A DNA stretch of 64,000 nucleotides from Natrinema salsiterrestre (GCF_029502005.1 NZ_JAMQOT010000012.1:1-64000), one strand, 5' to 3'; shown: positions 8,153 to 16,692, counted from the stretch's first letter. A program made the numbers and translations. Notes: generated by a model not told the origin, from the sequence alone.

Positions 8153-8320
8153 CTAGAGATCGCGGGGCTGGACAGTTTTCCGATCGTTTGCCTCGGCACG
8201 CCGGGCTGCATCTTGGAGCACTTCAGTTACCTCATCGTCCAGCGCCTCGTAGAAATCCGCCGAGACGTTGTGGTCATTGAGCGCTTCTTTCACGGCCGAT
8301 TTGACGATCAGGTCTGCCAT
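8153..8320 (-). CDS. Small histone-fold (DUF1931-type) DNA-binding protein
   Basis: 55 residues from the ATG at 8320; a longer frame to 8356 is open but adds atypical residues. The sequence (VKSAVKEALNDHNVSADFYE ... VLQDAARRAEANDRKTVQPR) matches the short haloarchaeal DUF1931/histone-fold family, with the C-terminal NDRKTVQPRDL typical of histone folds. It probably binds DNA as a dimer. It is transcribed in the same direction as tbp. Confidence 0.75.
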   Translation of the reverse strand: MADLIVKSAVKEALNDHNVSADFYEALDDEVTEVLQDAARRAEANDRKTVQPRDL

Positions 8321-8447
8321 ACGCAGCGACATTTCTCCCGTCCTCTGTATAAACATACAGGTATCTGATTCAGTATCTGTGGGGTTTTACTGCGCTTTGA
8401 GGGGCAACAGACGTATGCGATAGTGCTTCGTATCAGTGAGCGGGACG

Positions 8448-8741
8448 ATGTACGACCTGACCGGCTTCCAGCGCGACCTCCTGTACGTGATCGCTGGCCT
8501 CCAGGAACCCCACGGCCTCGCCATCAAGGAGGAACTCGAGGATTACTACGAGAAAGAGATCCATCACGGACGACTTTACCCGAATCTCGATACGCTCGTC
8601 GAGAAGGGCCTCGTCGAGAAAGGCGAGAAAGACCAGCGGACGAACGTCTATACGCTCACGCGGCGCGGCCGCCGTGAAATCGAAGCCCGCCGTGAGTGGG
8701 AGCATCAGTACATCGAGATTGGAGAGTCTGCGCCTGCGTAG
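8448..8741 (+). CDS. PadR-family transcriptional regulator
   Basis: 97 residues. The winged helix begins LTGFQRDLLYVIAGL and contains the typical PadR recognition region (HHGRLYPNLDTLVEKGLVEK) and wing (DQRTNVYTLTRRGRREIEAR). A GTG at 8436 could add four residues; the ATG at 8448 matches the family start better. PadR proteins usually repress a nearby gene in response to a small molecule. The gene is divergent from the tbp cluster and faces the SHOCT gene; its target is unknown. Confidence 0.85.
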   Translation: MYDLTGFQRDLLYVIAGLQEPHGLAIKEELEDYYEKEIHHGRLYPNLDTLVEKGLVEKGEKDQRTNVYTLTRRGRREIEARREWEHQYIEIGESAPA

Positions 8742-8859
8742 GTTCTCTCGTACAGATCAGCTACTCCATTGTCCATGAATTATCTGAAAATCCGCGATGG
8801 GTGTGATTTCCATCTCGGATGATGTCGGTAGTAGCTCTCCTCTTCGGTAGCGACGTATG

Positions 8860-9249
8860 TTAGCGATTCGTCGTGAGGCGGCCACGGCGGCGTTCGAATT
8901 CTTCGTCGTCGATCTCACCGCGGGCGTACTGCTCACGGAGAGTCACGAGGGCTCTATCCTCGGCGGGCCCGTCAGTCTGAGATCGGGTAGCCAACCAATA
9001 GACGAGATAGATGGGTAGACCAATGATGAGGGCCATCCAGAGGAGGCCGAACAGCATCATGCCCCATCCCCATAGCCCCCAGCCGGTCATGTGGCCGTCG
9101 TCCCACATTCCGTAGTGCCAGTCCCACATCACCGCGTCCGGGACGGCTGCGTGCGTTAGGGCCATACCCCCGATAACCGCGACCGTCAGCGCACCGACGA
9201 CGATCAGTCCGAGGGAACGAGTACCGCGTGGTTGAATTGAGTTTGTCAT
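8860..9249 (-). CDS. SHOCT-domain membrane protein with a Met/His/Trp-rich loop
   Basis: 129 residues. Helix one (about 13-33) and helix two (about 62-86) flank an external loop rich in Met, His and Trp (MWDWHYGMWDDGHMTGWGLW). The C-terminal SHOCT motif is LVTLREQYARGEIDDEEFER. SHOCT is a short oligomerisation domain found at the end of many small haloarchaeal membrane proteins. The soft ligands in the loop could bind Cu(I) or another metal, but this is inference. It follows the DoxX gene by 30 nt and is probably co-transcribed with it. Confidence 0.75.
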   Translation of the reverse strand: MTNSIQPRGTRSLGLIVVGALTVAVIGGMALTHAAVPDAVMWDWHYGMWDDGHMTGWGLWGWGMMLFGLLWMALIIGLPIYLVYWLATRSQTDGPAEDRALVTLREQYARGEIDDEEFERRRGRLTTNR

Positions 9250-9279
9250 GTATATTTCTCCTGAAATGGTTCGGCGTGG

Positions 9280-9840
9280 TTAGCCGAGGATGTACTCGAG
9301 GACGGGGTAGCGCTCGACGAGTGCCTCGCCGCCGACCTCGTACTGTTCGATGTACTTGTCGAGCCCGAGGATGCGGCCCGCACCGAACGCCGCAACCGCG
9401 AGGAACACGAGCATGTACGCGAAGTCACCGTTGATGACGCCGTGAGCGATGTCCCAGTTCCCGAAGTAGAACATGACCATCATGAGCGCGCCGAAGAACG
9501 CCGCGAGGCGGACGAACGCGCCGACGAGCAGTCCGAGACCGATGAACAGCTCGCCGTACGGCACGGCGACGTTCGCGAACTCGACGAACCACGGGGTCGA
9601 ACCCATCCACGCGAATAGTCCCGCGAGGGGGTTGCCGTTGGTCGCCGCGACGTTCGCCAGATAGCCACCCGCCGCGAATTCACCCGTGATCTTCGTGAAC
9701 CCGGAGTACGCGAACGCGTAGCCCATCATGAGACGCAGCGCGAGCACGAACCACGCGCTCAGGCTGTGGACACGTCCACCGACGGTCAGGCCGCCGACCT
9801 TGCTCTCAAGTTGGTTGACGCCAGAGTTGATCGTAGACAT
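9280..9840 (-). CDS. DoxX-family membrane protein
   Basis: 186 residues, four hydrophobic helices, with the family features LSAWFVLALRLMMGYAFAYS, PYGELFIGLGLLVGAFVRLA and the late GAGRILGLD. DoxX/DoxD proteins resemble the small subunit of thiosulfate:quinone oxidoreductase and occur in membrane redox and oxidative-stress systems. This is the intact reference copy for the two others in the window (about 33.4 kb and 43.2 kb). It ends with ERYPVLEYILG. Divergent from an HTH gene across a 111-nt region that carries a dyad. Confidence 0.85.
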   Translation of the reverse strand: MSTINSGVNQLESKVGGLTVGGRVHSLSAWFVLALRLMMGYAFAYSGFTKITGEFAAGGYLANVAATNGNPLAGLFAWMGSTPWFVEFANVAVPYGELFIGLGLLVGAFVRLAAFFGALMMVMFYFGNWDIAHGVINGDFAYMLVFLAVAAFGAGRILGLDKYIEQYEVGGEALVERYPVLEYILG

Positions 9841-9894
9841 TGTTACTTCACCGAGTGAGAGTACGCAGGGAGAGACGATATACCGGTACGCCAG

Positions 9895-9911
9895 TGTTCT
9901 GAGTCAGAAAA
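9895..9911. promoter_or_regulatory. Dyad between DoxX and HTH genes (putative operator)
   Basis: The core is an inverted repeat, TTCTG - AGT - CAGAA, at 9897-9909. The flanking pair T9895/A9911 also matches, with one mismatch between. A TATA-like TATTTTA lies just downstream at 9921-9927, and the HTH GTG start is 25 nt after that. A closely similar dyad sits in the same place at 40317-40337. Confidence 0.55.
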
Positions 9912-9951
9912 CCGGGCGGCTATTTTACCCCACTAGGACGAGTATGCGAGT

Positions 9952-10302
9952 GTGACTGAGGAGTTGAGCCCACCAGCCGTCTTTGCCACACTCGACGACG
10001 AGTACGCTCGCGATATTCTCGTGGCGACGAACACGGACCGACTCTCTGCAAAAGAACTCAGCGAGGAATGCGATATGTCACGCCCAACCGTCTCTCGTCG
10101 CGTCAACACACTCGTTGAGCAAGGACTTCTCGAAGAGTACACGCATGTCGATCCCGCTGGTCGGCACTATCGGGAGTATGAGGCACGTCTCGAACGTATC
10201 GAAGTCCTCCTCCAAGACGAGGGGTTTGACATCCAGATCGATGTCCGGCCGGATCCCGCGGACCGGATTACATCCATCTTCGAAAACATGCGGGGAGACT
10301 GA
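9952..10302 (+). CDS. ArsR-like winged-helix regulator (module A)
   Basis: 116 residues from GTG. The helix-turn-helix is LSAKELSEECDMSRPTVSRR, followed by VNTLVEQGLLEEYTHVDPAG and a C-terminal helix used for pairing. The start lies about 25 nt after a TATA-like box, consistent with a leaderless transcript. It is a close paralogue of the protein at 40376-40726. The next gene begins 3 nt downstream and encodes a small membrane protein, so the two are an operon; a membrane partner may control the regulator. Confidence 0.85.
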   Translation: MTEELSPPAVFATLDDEYARDILVATNTDRLSAKELSEECDMSRPTVSRRVNTLVEQGLLEEYTHVDPAGRHYREYEARLERIEVLLQDEGFDIQIDVRPDPADRITSIFENMRGD

Positions 10303-10305
10303 TTC

Positions 10306-10581
10306 ATGAAACACACATTATTCGTCATCGCCAAGTTGTTCATGACCGCGTTGGCTCTGGTTATCGCGTACCAAGCCTATCGCGGCTACCAACGCCACGG
10401 AACACAGCTGATGCTCTACGTCGCCCTTGGGTTCGCACTAATTGGCCTCGGTGGACTCCTCGAAGGAGTTCTATTCGAACTGCTCCAGGTGTCAATCTTC
10501 CAGGCAGGTCTCGTGGCTGCACTAGTCGCGGCGGCGGGAATGCTTTCTATCTTGTACGCGCTCTATGCGCCGAACCCCTGA
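10306..10581 (+). CDS. DUF7521-type three-helix membrane protein (module A)
   Basis: 91 residues with three hydrophobic helices (about 5-22, 33-55, 62-86) and the motif AYQAYRGYQRHG between the first two. Similar proteins follow the second HTH copy at 40729 and 41021, with AYQAYRGYRRNN and YYSFEAYRRTG. The constant pairing with a winged-helix regulator suggests a sensory or anti-regulator role, which is inference; no enzyme motif is present. Confidence 0.8.
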   Translation: MKHTLFVIAKLFMTALALVIAYQAYRGYQRHGTQLMLYVALGFALIGLGGLLEGVLFELLQVSIFQAGLVAALVAAAGMLSILYALYAPNP

Positions 10582-10636
10582 ATTCCCGATTCAGCAAAGT
10601 ATCTTGGAATCGTGAATTAGTGAGACGGTTATTCAC

Positions 10637-11320
10637 TCATCCTCGTAGACGTTGCGCGACAGCCGTGACTTGGTCCCAGAGGAATTCGGCGTCAACGCTC
10701 TGGTTCGTCGTTACGACTGGCACGTCACGGAGATAGGAGTCCGTCTGAAGGATCTCAAGGAGGAAGTCCGCAACGTCAGCGCGTGAAATCGGACCAGCCG
10801 TGGCGTCAATGTCGACGCCGTGTTCGTACTCCCCGGTTTTGGGTCCATCTGTAAGACCGCCGGGGCGGACGATCGTCCAGTCGAGACCGCTCCCAGCGAC
10901 GAGTTCCTCCTGTCTGGCTTTGTCGGCCATCAGGTCATAGAGCACCGTCACGTTCGCAAGGCGGACGTACCACGGAACCTGCTGGACGCTCGATCCTAAC
11001 CCCATCGATGTCAGGACGACCAGGCGTTCGATCCCCCGTTCCTGCATTGCATCGATAATGTTCGCGGTCCCGCGAGAGACCACGTCGGAGGGATTGTCCG
11101 ACGTTCGACCGAGAAGACAGATGACCGCATCTGATCCGTTTACGGTGGCTTCGACCGCGTCCGGATCGAGTACATCCCCCTCTACGGCGGTGACTGCCTG
11201 GTTCGGTGGGAGTTTTGCAGGGCTTCGAGTGAGCGCGCGAATCGAGTGATTCACTTCGGTCGCTTGTGCCGTCAGTTCACGTCCGGTCCCGCCTGTCGCA
11301 CCGAAGAGTGCCAGTTCCAT
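10637..11320 (-). CDS. NAD(P)-binding oxidoreductase (NmrA-like atypical SDR)
   Basis: 227 residues. The Rossmann motif GATGGTGRELTAQA starts at residue 8, followed by DVLDPDAVEATVNGSDAVIC and VLTSMGLGSS, and the late GLDWTIVRPGGLTD. These are hallmarks of the NmrA/NAD(P)H-binding branch of the extended SDR superfamily, which acts as reductases or redox sensors. No YxxxK catalytic pair in the classical position was seen. It stands alone on the minus strand; the substrate is unknown. Confidence 0.8.
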   Translation of the reverse strand: MELALFGATGGTGRELTAQATEVNHSIRALTRSPAKLPPNQAVTAVEGDVLDPDAVEATVNGSDAVICLLGRTSDNPSDVVSRGTANIIDAMQERGIERLVVLTSMGLGSSVQQVPWYVRLANVTVLYDLMADKARQEELVAGSGLDWTIVRPGGLTDGPKTGEYEHGVDIDATAGPISRADVADFLLEILQTDSYLRDVPVVTTNQSVDAEFLWDQVTAVAQRLRG

Positions 11321-11573
11321 ATGGTCACCTACGTTTTCATGTTGGTTGTCGTTCCCCTCGTTTCAGTCGATTACGCTTACAATTCTAAAGGACGACCGAG
11401 CGTTCGCTCTGGACGCTCGATTACCAGAGAACTCCGAAATTTGATTCGACAGGTTGGGGTCATCGTCACTACAGCCACGGATCGGTTTCACATTCTAACG
11501 AGAGGTGTTCTGTCATGCCAGTATCGAAACCACAATCGTAGTGAAATAGGCGACCGTAGCCGGTGCTACAAGT

Positions 11574-11660
11574 ATGACAGACATGCTGGGTTTGTTCGCT
11601 GATGAAACCGCCCCTGAAGAGCGACCAGCTCATGACTCGATAGGAGAGGCGGAACCATGA
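11574..11660 (+). CDS. Short upstream ORF overlapping the next gene (ATGA)
   Basis: 28 codons starting MTDMLGLFADETAPEE and ending EAEP, whose TGA overlaps the ATG of the following gene by 4 nt. The acidic composition fits a haloarchaeal protein. The overlap suggests translational coupling or a leader peptide, but no homologue is recognised, so it may be chance. Confidence 0.35.
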   Translation: MTDMLGLFADETAPEERPAHDSIGEAEP

Positions 11661-11932
11661 GCGAGGAAATCTCCGCCAACCGGGCAGGACTCATATTCGG
11701 TGCCATCTTCGCAGCGTCGCACGCTGCATGGATCGGATTCGTCGTCTCGGGCGTCTCTGAAACAGCGGTCGCCACTGTCGCCCGGACCAACTTCGTTGAG
11801 TACGAGGACACGGTCGATTTCGACCTCTCTCTGGCTGGTGCCGGCCTCATGATCGCGTTAGTTGCAGGATATCTCATGGGCGGGTTGTTCGCCCTGCTCT
11901 GGAATCGGCATGAGATCCACGATGACGGGTAA
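11657..11932 (+). CDS. Small two-helix membrane protein
   Basis: 91 residues with two hydrophobic segments (about 10-32 and 57-80) and an acidic middle (EYEDTVDFDLSL). It has no recognised domain. It is bounded by the NmrA-like gene on one side and a hydrolase on the other, both with independent orientation or spacing. Function unknown. Confidence 0.6.
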   Translation: MSEEISANRAGLIFGAIFAASHAAWIGFVVSGVSETAVATVARTNFVEYEDTVDFDLSLAGAGLMIALVAGYLMGGLFALLWNRHEIHDDG

Positions 11933-12065
11933 CCCGGTCATCCAGACAATCGCCCTCAACCGATAACTGTCAAGGATGGTTAGTGTCCACCGAGACGATC
12001 CTCGGAGCAGGCTCTCAGATGGACCGTCTATTCGACACCACCGCAGGGGGTATCTCTAACTCAGT

Positions 12066-12998
12066 ATGGCGTCACCATCTTTTCCACCGGGATACGTCCG
12101 GTTCGACGACGTTTCCGAAACGCTTCCTGAACCGACACCCGTTCCGGTGTCGGAATCAGTTGAACTGGAGACGCTTCACCTCCCCGGGCCGGACCCGGCG
12201 ATCGTGTTCGTCCACGGTGGTCTCGGGTCGCTTTGGAACCCGTATCCACAACTAGACGCGTTCGAGGGGCCCCACGAGTTGGTCACGTATGCGCTCGCCG
12301 GCAACGGAAACTCGACCATGCGGCAGGAGCAGTCCCTCTCCGGGCATGTAGCTGACCTCCTGAATCTCCTTGATGAACTCGGTATCACGAATCCGATCAT
12401 CCACGGCCACAGTTACGGTACCGCCCTCGCTATCGAGTACGCGAAGCGCCATCCCACAGCCGGGCTCGTGTTACACGCAGGGGGCGATCATGATCTCACC
12501 CCCGCGGGGGAGAAACCGCTTTTGCGACTATTTCTGGCACTCCGACTCTATAAGATACCCGCGAACGACGCGCTCATCCGGCAGTTAGCCTACAGCGTCG
12601 GCTTCCACGAGGAGACGCCATCGGTCGTGGTTGAGGACTTCCTGCAATCGAACCCGCTTCCCCACCGTCGCTCAGCGTGGACGACTGTCACCGAGGCCTT
12701 CTGGGGGTACGACGGTCGCCCCGATATTGAGCGAGTCGATGCCCCAACGCTCGTCATCCACGGACCAGCCGACGGTATTGTTCCCATCGAGGTGGCACGC
12801 GGAACCGCGAGGCGGATTCCCGAGAGCGTTTTCTGCAGGCTACAGCGTACCGGTCACGTCGCTATGATAGAGCGCCCGAATGCGTATAACAGTCTGCTTG
12901 AAGCACTCATCAAGACGGTTCGAGAGGACCGGGATTTGGAAATGACGGTTCGAGAATCGGTCGACGAAAACGGTAGCGAAGTATCCGAAGTTCGCTAA
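12066..12998 (+). CDS. Alpha/beta hydrolase
   Basis: 310 residues. The oxyanion motif is VFVHGGLGS, the nucleophile elbow GHSYGTALAIEYA (Ser), the acid APTLVIHGPADGIVP (Asp) and the base RTGHVAMIE (His). These make a complete catalytic triad in the order expected for this fold. The substrate cannot be read from the sequence; esterase, lactonase and epoxide-type activities are possible. It is transcribed alone, facing a pair of minus-strand YHS genes. Confidence 0.85.
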   Translation: MASPSFPPGYVRFDDVSETLPEPTPVPVSESVELETLHLPGPDPAIVFVHGGLGSLWNPYPQLDAFEGPHELVTYALAGNGNSTMRQEQSLSGHVADLLNLLDELGITNPIIHGHSYGTALAIEYAKRHPTAGLVLHAGGDHDLTPAGEKPLLRLFLALRLYKIPANDALIRQLAYSVGFHEETPSVVVEDFLQSNPLPHRRSAWTTVTEAFWGYDGRPDIERVDAPTLVIHGPADGIVPIEVARGTARRIPESVFCRLQRTGHVAMIERPNAYNSLLEALIKTVREDRDLEMTVRESVDENGSEVSEVR

Positions 12999-13002
12999 GG
13001 AA

Positions 13003-13323
13003 TCAGGATCGTTCTGCAGCTTTATTCGCCCGTTCGAGATCGAACTGAAGGTCGGTGTCGTCCTCGAGACCGACGCTCAGCAATTCCGGGTCGGCGACCG
13101 TCAGGTTGAACTCACCGACGGCGCGGCCGTAGTGCAAGCGCGGTACCATTACGCCACTCGCATCACAGAGGTGGGGTCGTGGCTCGTCGACGAATCGCTT
13201 CGGGTGCTCTTCGAAGAAATCACGACAGTCGGACGAACAGAAGTAGAACGTCGTCCCCTCGAAATCGGCGGTGATTTCGCTTGAGTCGCTGGCTTCCATA
13301 CCGCAGACCGGCTCAACTGGCAT
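13003..13323 (-). CDS. YHS-domain protein with an extra C-terminal region
   Basis: 106 residues. The N-terminal YHS/TRASH-type module (PVEPVCGMEA ... TTFYFCSSDCRDFFEEHPKR) carries the Cys-x-Gly-Met and paired Cys used to bind soft metals. The second half, from about residue 55, contains HLCDASGVMVPRLHYGRAVG and has no assigned fold. It precedes no other gene on its strand; a second, shorter YHS gene lies upstream. A metal-chaperone or sensing role is inferred from the domain. Confidence 0.75.
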   Translation of the reverse strand: MPVEPVCGMEASDSSEITADFEGTTFYFCSSDCRDFFEEHPKRFVDEPRPHLCDASGVMVPRLHYGRAVGEFNLTVADPELLSVGLEDDTDLQFDLERANKAAERS

Positions 13324-13387
13324 ACTGGCAGTACGCCTCGCCCTTCCATAAACGTCAGTCGGCCATTTGCTACTGTGCGTAGGCTCC

Positions 13388-13531
13388 CTACTCGGTGTAT
13401 ACTGCGGGCTGTTTCTCGAAGCGCTGTCGACATTCTTCGCTACAGAGATAGTACGTCACCTGGTCGTGCCGGACTGAAGCTACCGCTTCGTCAACTCTGA
13501 GTTGCATACCGCAGACGGGATCCCTCGGCAT
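13388..13531 (-). CDS. Minimal YHS-domain protein (47 residues)
   Basis: The frame reads MPRDPVCGMQLRVDEA, then VTYYLCSEECRQRFEKQPAV, then a stop at 13388-13390. It is one complete YHS module and nothing else. The three Cys and the Gly-Met pair are all present, so it looks functional. It lies 64 nt upstream of the larger YHS gene on the same strand and probably shares its transcript. It may be a small soft-metal carrier, by analogy with the family. Confidence 0.75.
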   Translation of the reverse strand: MPRDPVCGMQLRVDEAVASVRHDQVTYYLCSEECRQRFEKQPAVYTE

Positions 13532-13615
13532 TCTGTTCACAGATCCGTCTCCAAGCCGATTGGGTATTTCGAAGTAGGTCGACGGGCACGTATTAAGGGC
13601 CGTCGGAAGAACTCT

Positions 13616-15211
13616 ATGACAACGCCCATGGTTCGATTTCTTCTCCGTCTAATTCGTATTCTTGGGACGTTCACCCCGTTCATCCTACGCTTTCTCCGTG
13701 ATCGGCATCGGTTTCTGATCGTCGGTGGGTCACGCACTGTGCCACGGGACCAGCACGAGCAGCGTGCCCGCCGTCTACGGGAGGCGATGCTCAACCTTGG
13801 GCCGACGTTCGTAAAGATCGGCCAAGTTCTCTCGACGCGCCCAGATCTCGTTCCGCAAGTGTACGCGGAGGAGTTCGCAGTGCTCCAAGATGCGATCCCG
13901 GCGGGTCCGTATCGAGAGATGATTCCGGCTCTCGCCGAAGACGTCGGGTATCACTCGTACGACGACTTCGATCCCGAACCCATCGCCGGCGGATCGCTAG
14001 CACAGGTCTATCGGGCGACCTATCAGGGAAAACAGGTGGTCGTGAAAGTAAGACGCCCCGGAATCAAGGACCTCATCGAGACCGATCTGCGCATTATTCG
14101 TCGCCTCGTTCCCCTTGCACTGTTTCTCGCACCTGATCGGTTCAGTTTCTCACTCCGGAACATGGCGGACGACTTTGAGCGCATCATTCTGGAGGAACTG
14201 GACTTCGAGCGAGAGGCCCAGATGATGGAGGAGATTCGGGAAAATTTCGCTGCCGACGAGAATGAGACCGTTACGATCCCACGCGTATTTCGTGACGTCT
14301 GCTCCGAACGTGTCCTCACCATGGAGTACGCCGAGGGAACGAAGGTTACTGACCTCGAGGAACTCGAAGCGAAGGGCTACGATCCGGAGAACGTCGCCCG
14401 ACGAGTGGCGAATGCCTACTTCACGATGGGACTCGATCACGGTGTGTACCACGGCGATCCCCATCCTGGAAATCTCGCTGTCGACGATGATGGCCGCATC
14501 GTATTCTACGACTTCGGGATGAGCGGTCGGTTCACGCCGGCGATGCAAGCGAGCGTGATCAACCTCTATCTGGCCGCTGTCAACCGGGATGTCGAATCCA
14601 TCATCGACGAACTTGTCGCCCTTGGTGCACTCGATCCCGACGCCGACAGGGCCGCCGTCGGCCACGTTCTCGAGTTAGTTATCGATGACCTCGAAGGGAG
14701 TGGTGATGTGAACTGGCAGCAGATAATCGACGTGGTCGTCGGAATGCTCCGAGAGTTTCCGTTTCGTATCCCGCCAGACGTGATGTTAGTCATTCGGGTG
14801 GGATCGATCGGTGAAGGTGTTCTTAGACAGCTCGATCCCGAGTTCAATATCCTCGCAGCTGCGCAGGCGTTCCTCCGTGAACACGGCTTCCTCCAGCGAG
14901 CAGCCCGGATGAAACTCGCCGAAGCTCAGTCCGACATCGAAACCTCCCTCTGGGCCCTCCTCCGGCTACCCACGAAATTGGATCGTGAACTGGACGCACG
15001 AGAACAGGAACGCACAGTGATACCTCAGGAGATCGCACAGAGCCAACGACGGCAGACTCGTTCGATCGGGTACGCCATCCTCGCAGGAGGAACATTTGTA
15101 GCGAGTGGTCTCGCATTATCCGTAAGTCAGATCTCTGCTACTGTTGGGATCGTCGTCGCACTCGGCTTCACCATTTTATTCATTCATTCATCAAGGCAAC
15201 AGCGTCGATAA
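13616..15211 (+). CDS. ABC1/UbiB-family atypical kinase with C-terminal membrane helices
   Basis: 531 residues from the ATG at 13616; the open frame to 13502 would run over the YHS gene and is not likely. Family motifs are present: VKIGQVLSTRPDLVPQVYAE (KxGQ), AGGSLAQVYRA (Ala-rich loop), HGVYHGDPHPGNLAV and IVFYDFGMSG. Two hydrophobic helices near the end (about 483-525) anchor it. ABC1 proteins are ATP-dependent and linked to quinone and lipid metabolism. No ubiquinone-type pathway is seen nearby. Confidence 0.9.
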   Translation: MTTPMVRFLLRLIRILGTFTPFILRFLRDRHRFLIVGGSRTVPRDQHEQRARRLREAMLNLGPTFVKIGQVLSTRPDLVPQVYAEEFAVLQDAIPAGPYREMIPALAEDVGYHSYDDFDPEPIAGGSLAQVYRATYQGKQVVVKVRRPGIKDLIETDLRIIRRLVPLALFLAPDRFSFSLRNMADDFERIILEELDFEREAQMMEEIRENFAADENETVTIPRVFRDVCSERVLTMEYAEGTKVTDLEELEAKGYDPENVARRVANAYFTMGLDHGVYHGDPHPGNLAVDDDGRIVFYDFGMSGRFTPAMQASVINLYLAAVNRDVESIIDELVALGALDPDADRAAVGHVLELVIDDLEGSGDVNWQQIIDVVVGMLREFPFRIPPDVMLVIRVGSIGEGVLRQLDPEFNILAAAQAFLREHGFLQRAARMKLAEAQSDIETSLWALLRLPTKLDRELDAREQERTVIPQEIAQSQRRQTRSIGYAILAGGTFVASGLALSVSQISATVGIVVALGFTILFIHSSRQQRR

Positions 15212-15283
15212 CTGGTATCTCGAATACGGAGTACCCCCACGACGCCTCAAACTATTTTGTGGCGTCTATGCGAAGTACCTGAT

Positions 15284-16012
15284 ATGCTCAAAGATAAAGT
15301 TGCGATCATCACTGGTGGTGCAACCGGGATCGGCAAAGCAATTGCTTCGAAGTACATTGATTACGGAGCCGAAGTCGTTATCGCAGGTCGCACGGAAGAA
15401 ACCGGCCGAGAGACTGCCGAAGAACTCGGCTGTGAATTCCACCAATGTGACGTCACGGAGTATGAGCAGGTAGAGACCCTCGTCAACAGTACGGTTGACG
15501 AATACGGACAGCTTGACGCAATCGTAAACAACGCTGGAATTGGCCAAGTAGGGTCCATCGAAGAAATGTCGCTCGAAGAGTGGGATACGGTCATTCAAAT
15601 TAATCTCACAGGGGTTATGTACGGCTCGCGAGCGGCGATCCCGTATCTCAAAGACAGTGAGGGGTGCATCATTAATGTCGCGTCGATTTATGGCCTCGTT
15701 GGTGGTCCTGGATCACCTGCCTATTCGGCAGCAAAAGGTGGTGTCGTGAATTTCACACGAGAGCTCGCCATCGACTACGCCACAGAAGGGATACGTGTCA
15801 ATAGTATCTGCCCTGGATTCGTTGAAACGCCGATGACAGACGACTACCTCGACCAGGAACAGTTCTACGAGTTCGTCCGAGACGAGACACCCATGCAGCG
15901 AGTGGCCGAACCCGAGGAGATCGGCGGCATTGCGATGTTTCTCGCCTCTGATGAGGCGACGTACATCACAGGCACAAACATTCCTGTCGACGGAGGCTGG
16001 ACTGCCCACTAG
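15284..16012 (+). CDS. Short-chain dehydrogenase/reductase (classical SDR)
   Basis: 242 residues from the ATG at 15284, where the Rossmann core begins at once (VAIITGGATGIGKAIA). NNAGIGQVG, SPAYSAAKGG (YxxxK) and the C-terminal AMFLASDEATYITGTNIPVD follow, giving the full FabG-like set. The enzyme uses NAD(P)H to reduce or oxidise a carbonyl; the substrate is not specified. It follows the ABC1 gene by 72 nt on the same strand. Confidence 0.9.
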   Translation: MLKDKVAIITGGATGIGKAIASKYIDYGAEVVIAGRTEETGRETAEELGCEFHQCDVTEYEQVETLVNSTVDEYGQLDAIVNNAGIGQVGSIEEMSLEEWDTVIQINLTGVMYGSRAAIPYLKDSEGCIINVASIYGLVGGPGSPAYSAAKGGVVNFTRELAIDYATEGIRVNSICPGFVETPMTDDYLDQEQFYEFVRDETPMQRVAEPEEIGGIAMFLASDEATYITGTNIPVDGGWTAH

Positions 16013-16191
16013 TAACTACGGTCGCACATTCACCACACTTGGTTCCAACATTACGCGGGAGACCAGTCGGATAGTAGCAGCGCAAAACGTGCTACTATCT
16101 ACCGAAGGCAAGCACCGTAACTCCCTGAGATGCTTCTATGAAGTGAGGAACTGCCGCCATATTATTTAGTCTCTCTAACCAATCCCCCAGT

Positions 16192-16692
16192 ATGGAACAG
16201 AATCGATCCGATCTCACACTACGTGTTGGGAGTATCGCCGACGAGTCAGTTGGTCGCGTTATTCCGGATACGTCGGTAGCAGAGGTCGCCCAAACGATGG
16301 TCGCGCAAACCAAATGTGCCCGCTACGTCGTTGTGGAAGAAAACGACCAGCTCGTGGGCATCATTACAGATCGAGATTTGATTGGCGCGCTCCTCACGCC
16401 AGATAGTGAGTTCAACGTTCTCGCAACGGATCAGAGCGAATCCAACATAACCGCCGGAGATGTGATGACCTCCGACCCCCTCACCGTAACGCCTGAGGCG
16501 GAGGTACCGAGGGTACTGCGACAAATGAACGAGGCGGCTGCCCGCCATGTTCCCGTTGTCGAAGATGGCTCAGTTGTGGGGATCGTCACCCTTGACGATC
16601 TCATCACTCACCTCGCGGGAGAAGCTGCCCATGTCTCCGCACAGATGGACAATCTCTCCGGGATCATCCGGTCAGAGTCCCAGAGAAAGTAA
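16192..16692 (+). CDS. Two-CBS-domain protein
   Basis: 166 residues with two CBS modules (about 22-85 and 86-150), seen as VVVEENDQLVGIITDRDLIG and VPVVEDGSVVGIVTLDDLIT. CBS pairs bind adenosyl nucleotides or S-adenosylmethionine and act as energy sensors or regulators. It is a stand-alone protein without a fused effector. The gene is alone; it precedes the adenylate kinase gene by 59 nt, which is suggestive but not proof of a functional link. Confidence 0.85.
   Translation: MEQNRSDLTLRVGSIADESVGRVIPDTSVAEVAQTMVAQTKCARYVVVEENDQLVGIITDRDLIGALLTPDSEFNVLATDQSESNITAGDVMTSDPLTVTPEAEVPRVLRQMNEAAARHVPVVEDGSVVGIVTLDDLITHLAGEAAHVSAQMDNLSGIIRSESQRK

Noticed and set aside
13502-13615. N-terminal extension of the ABC1 kinase
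   Set aside because: It overlaps the 47-residue YHS gene and has Arg/Ser-rich residues not found in the family; the ATG at 13616 fits better.
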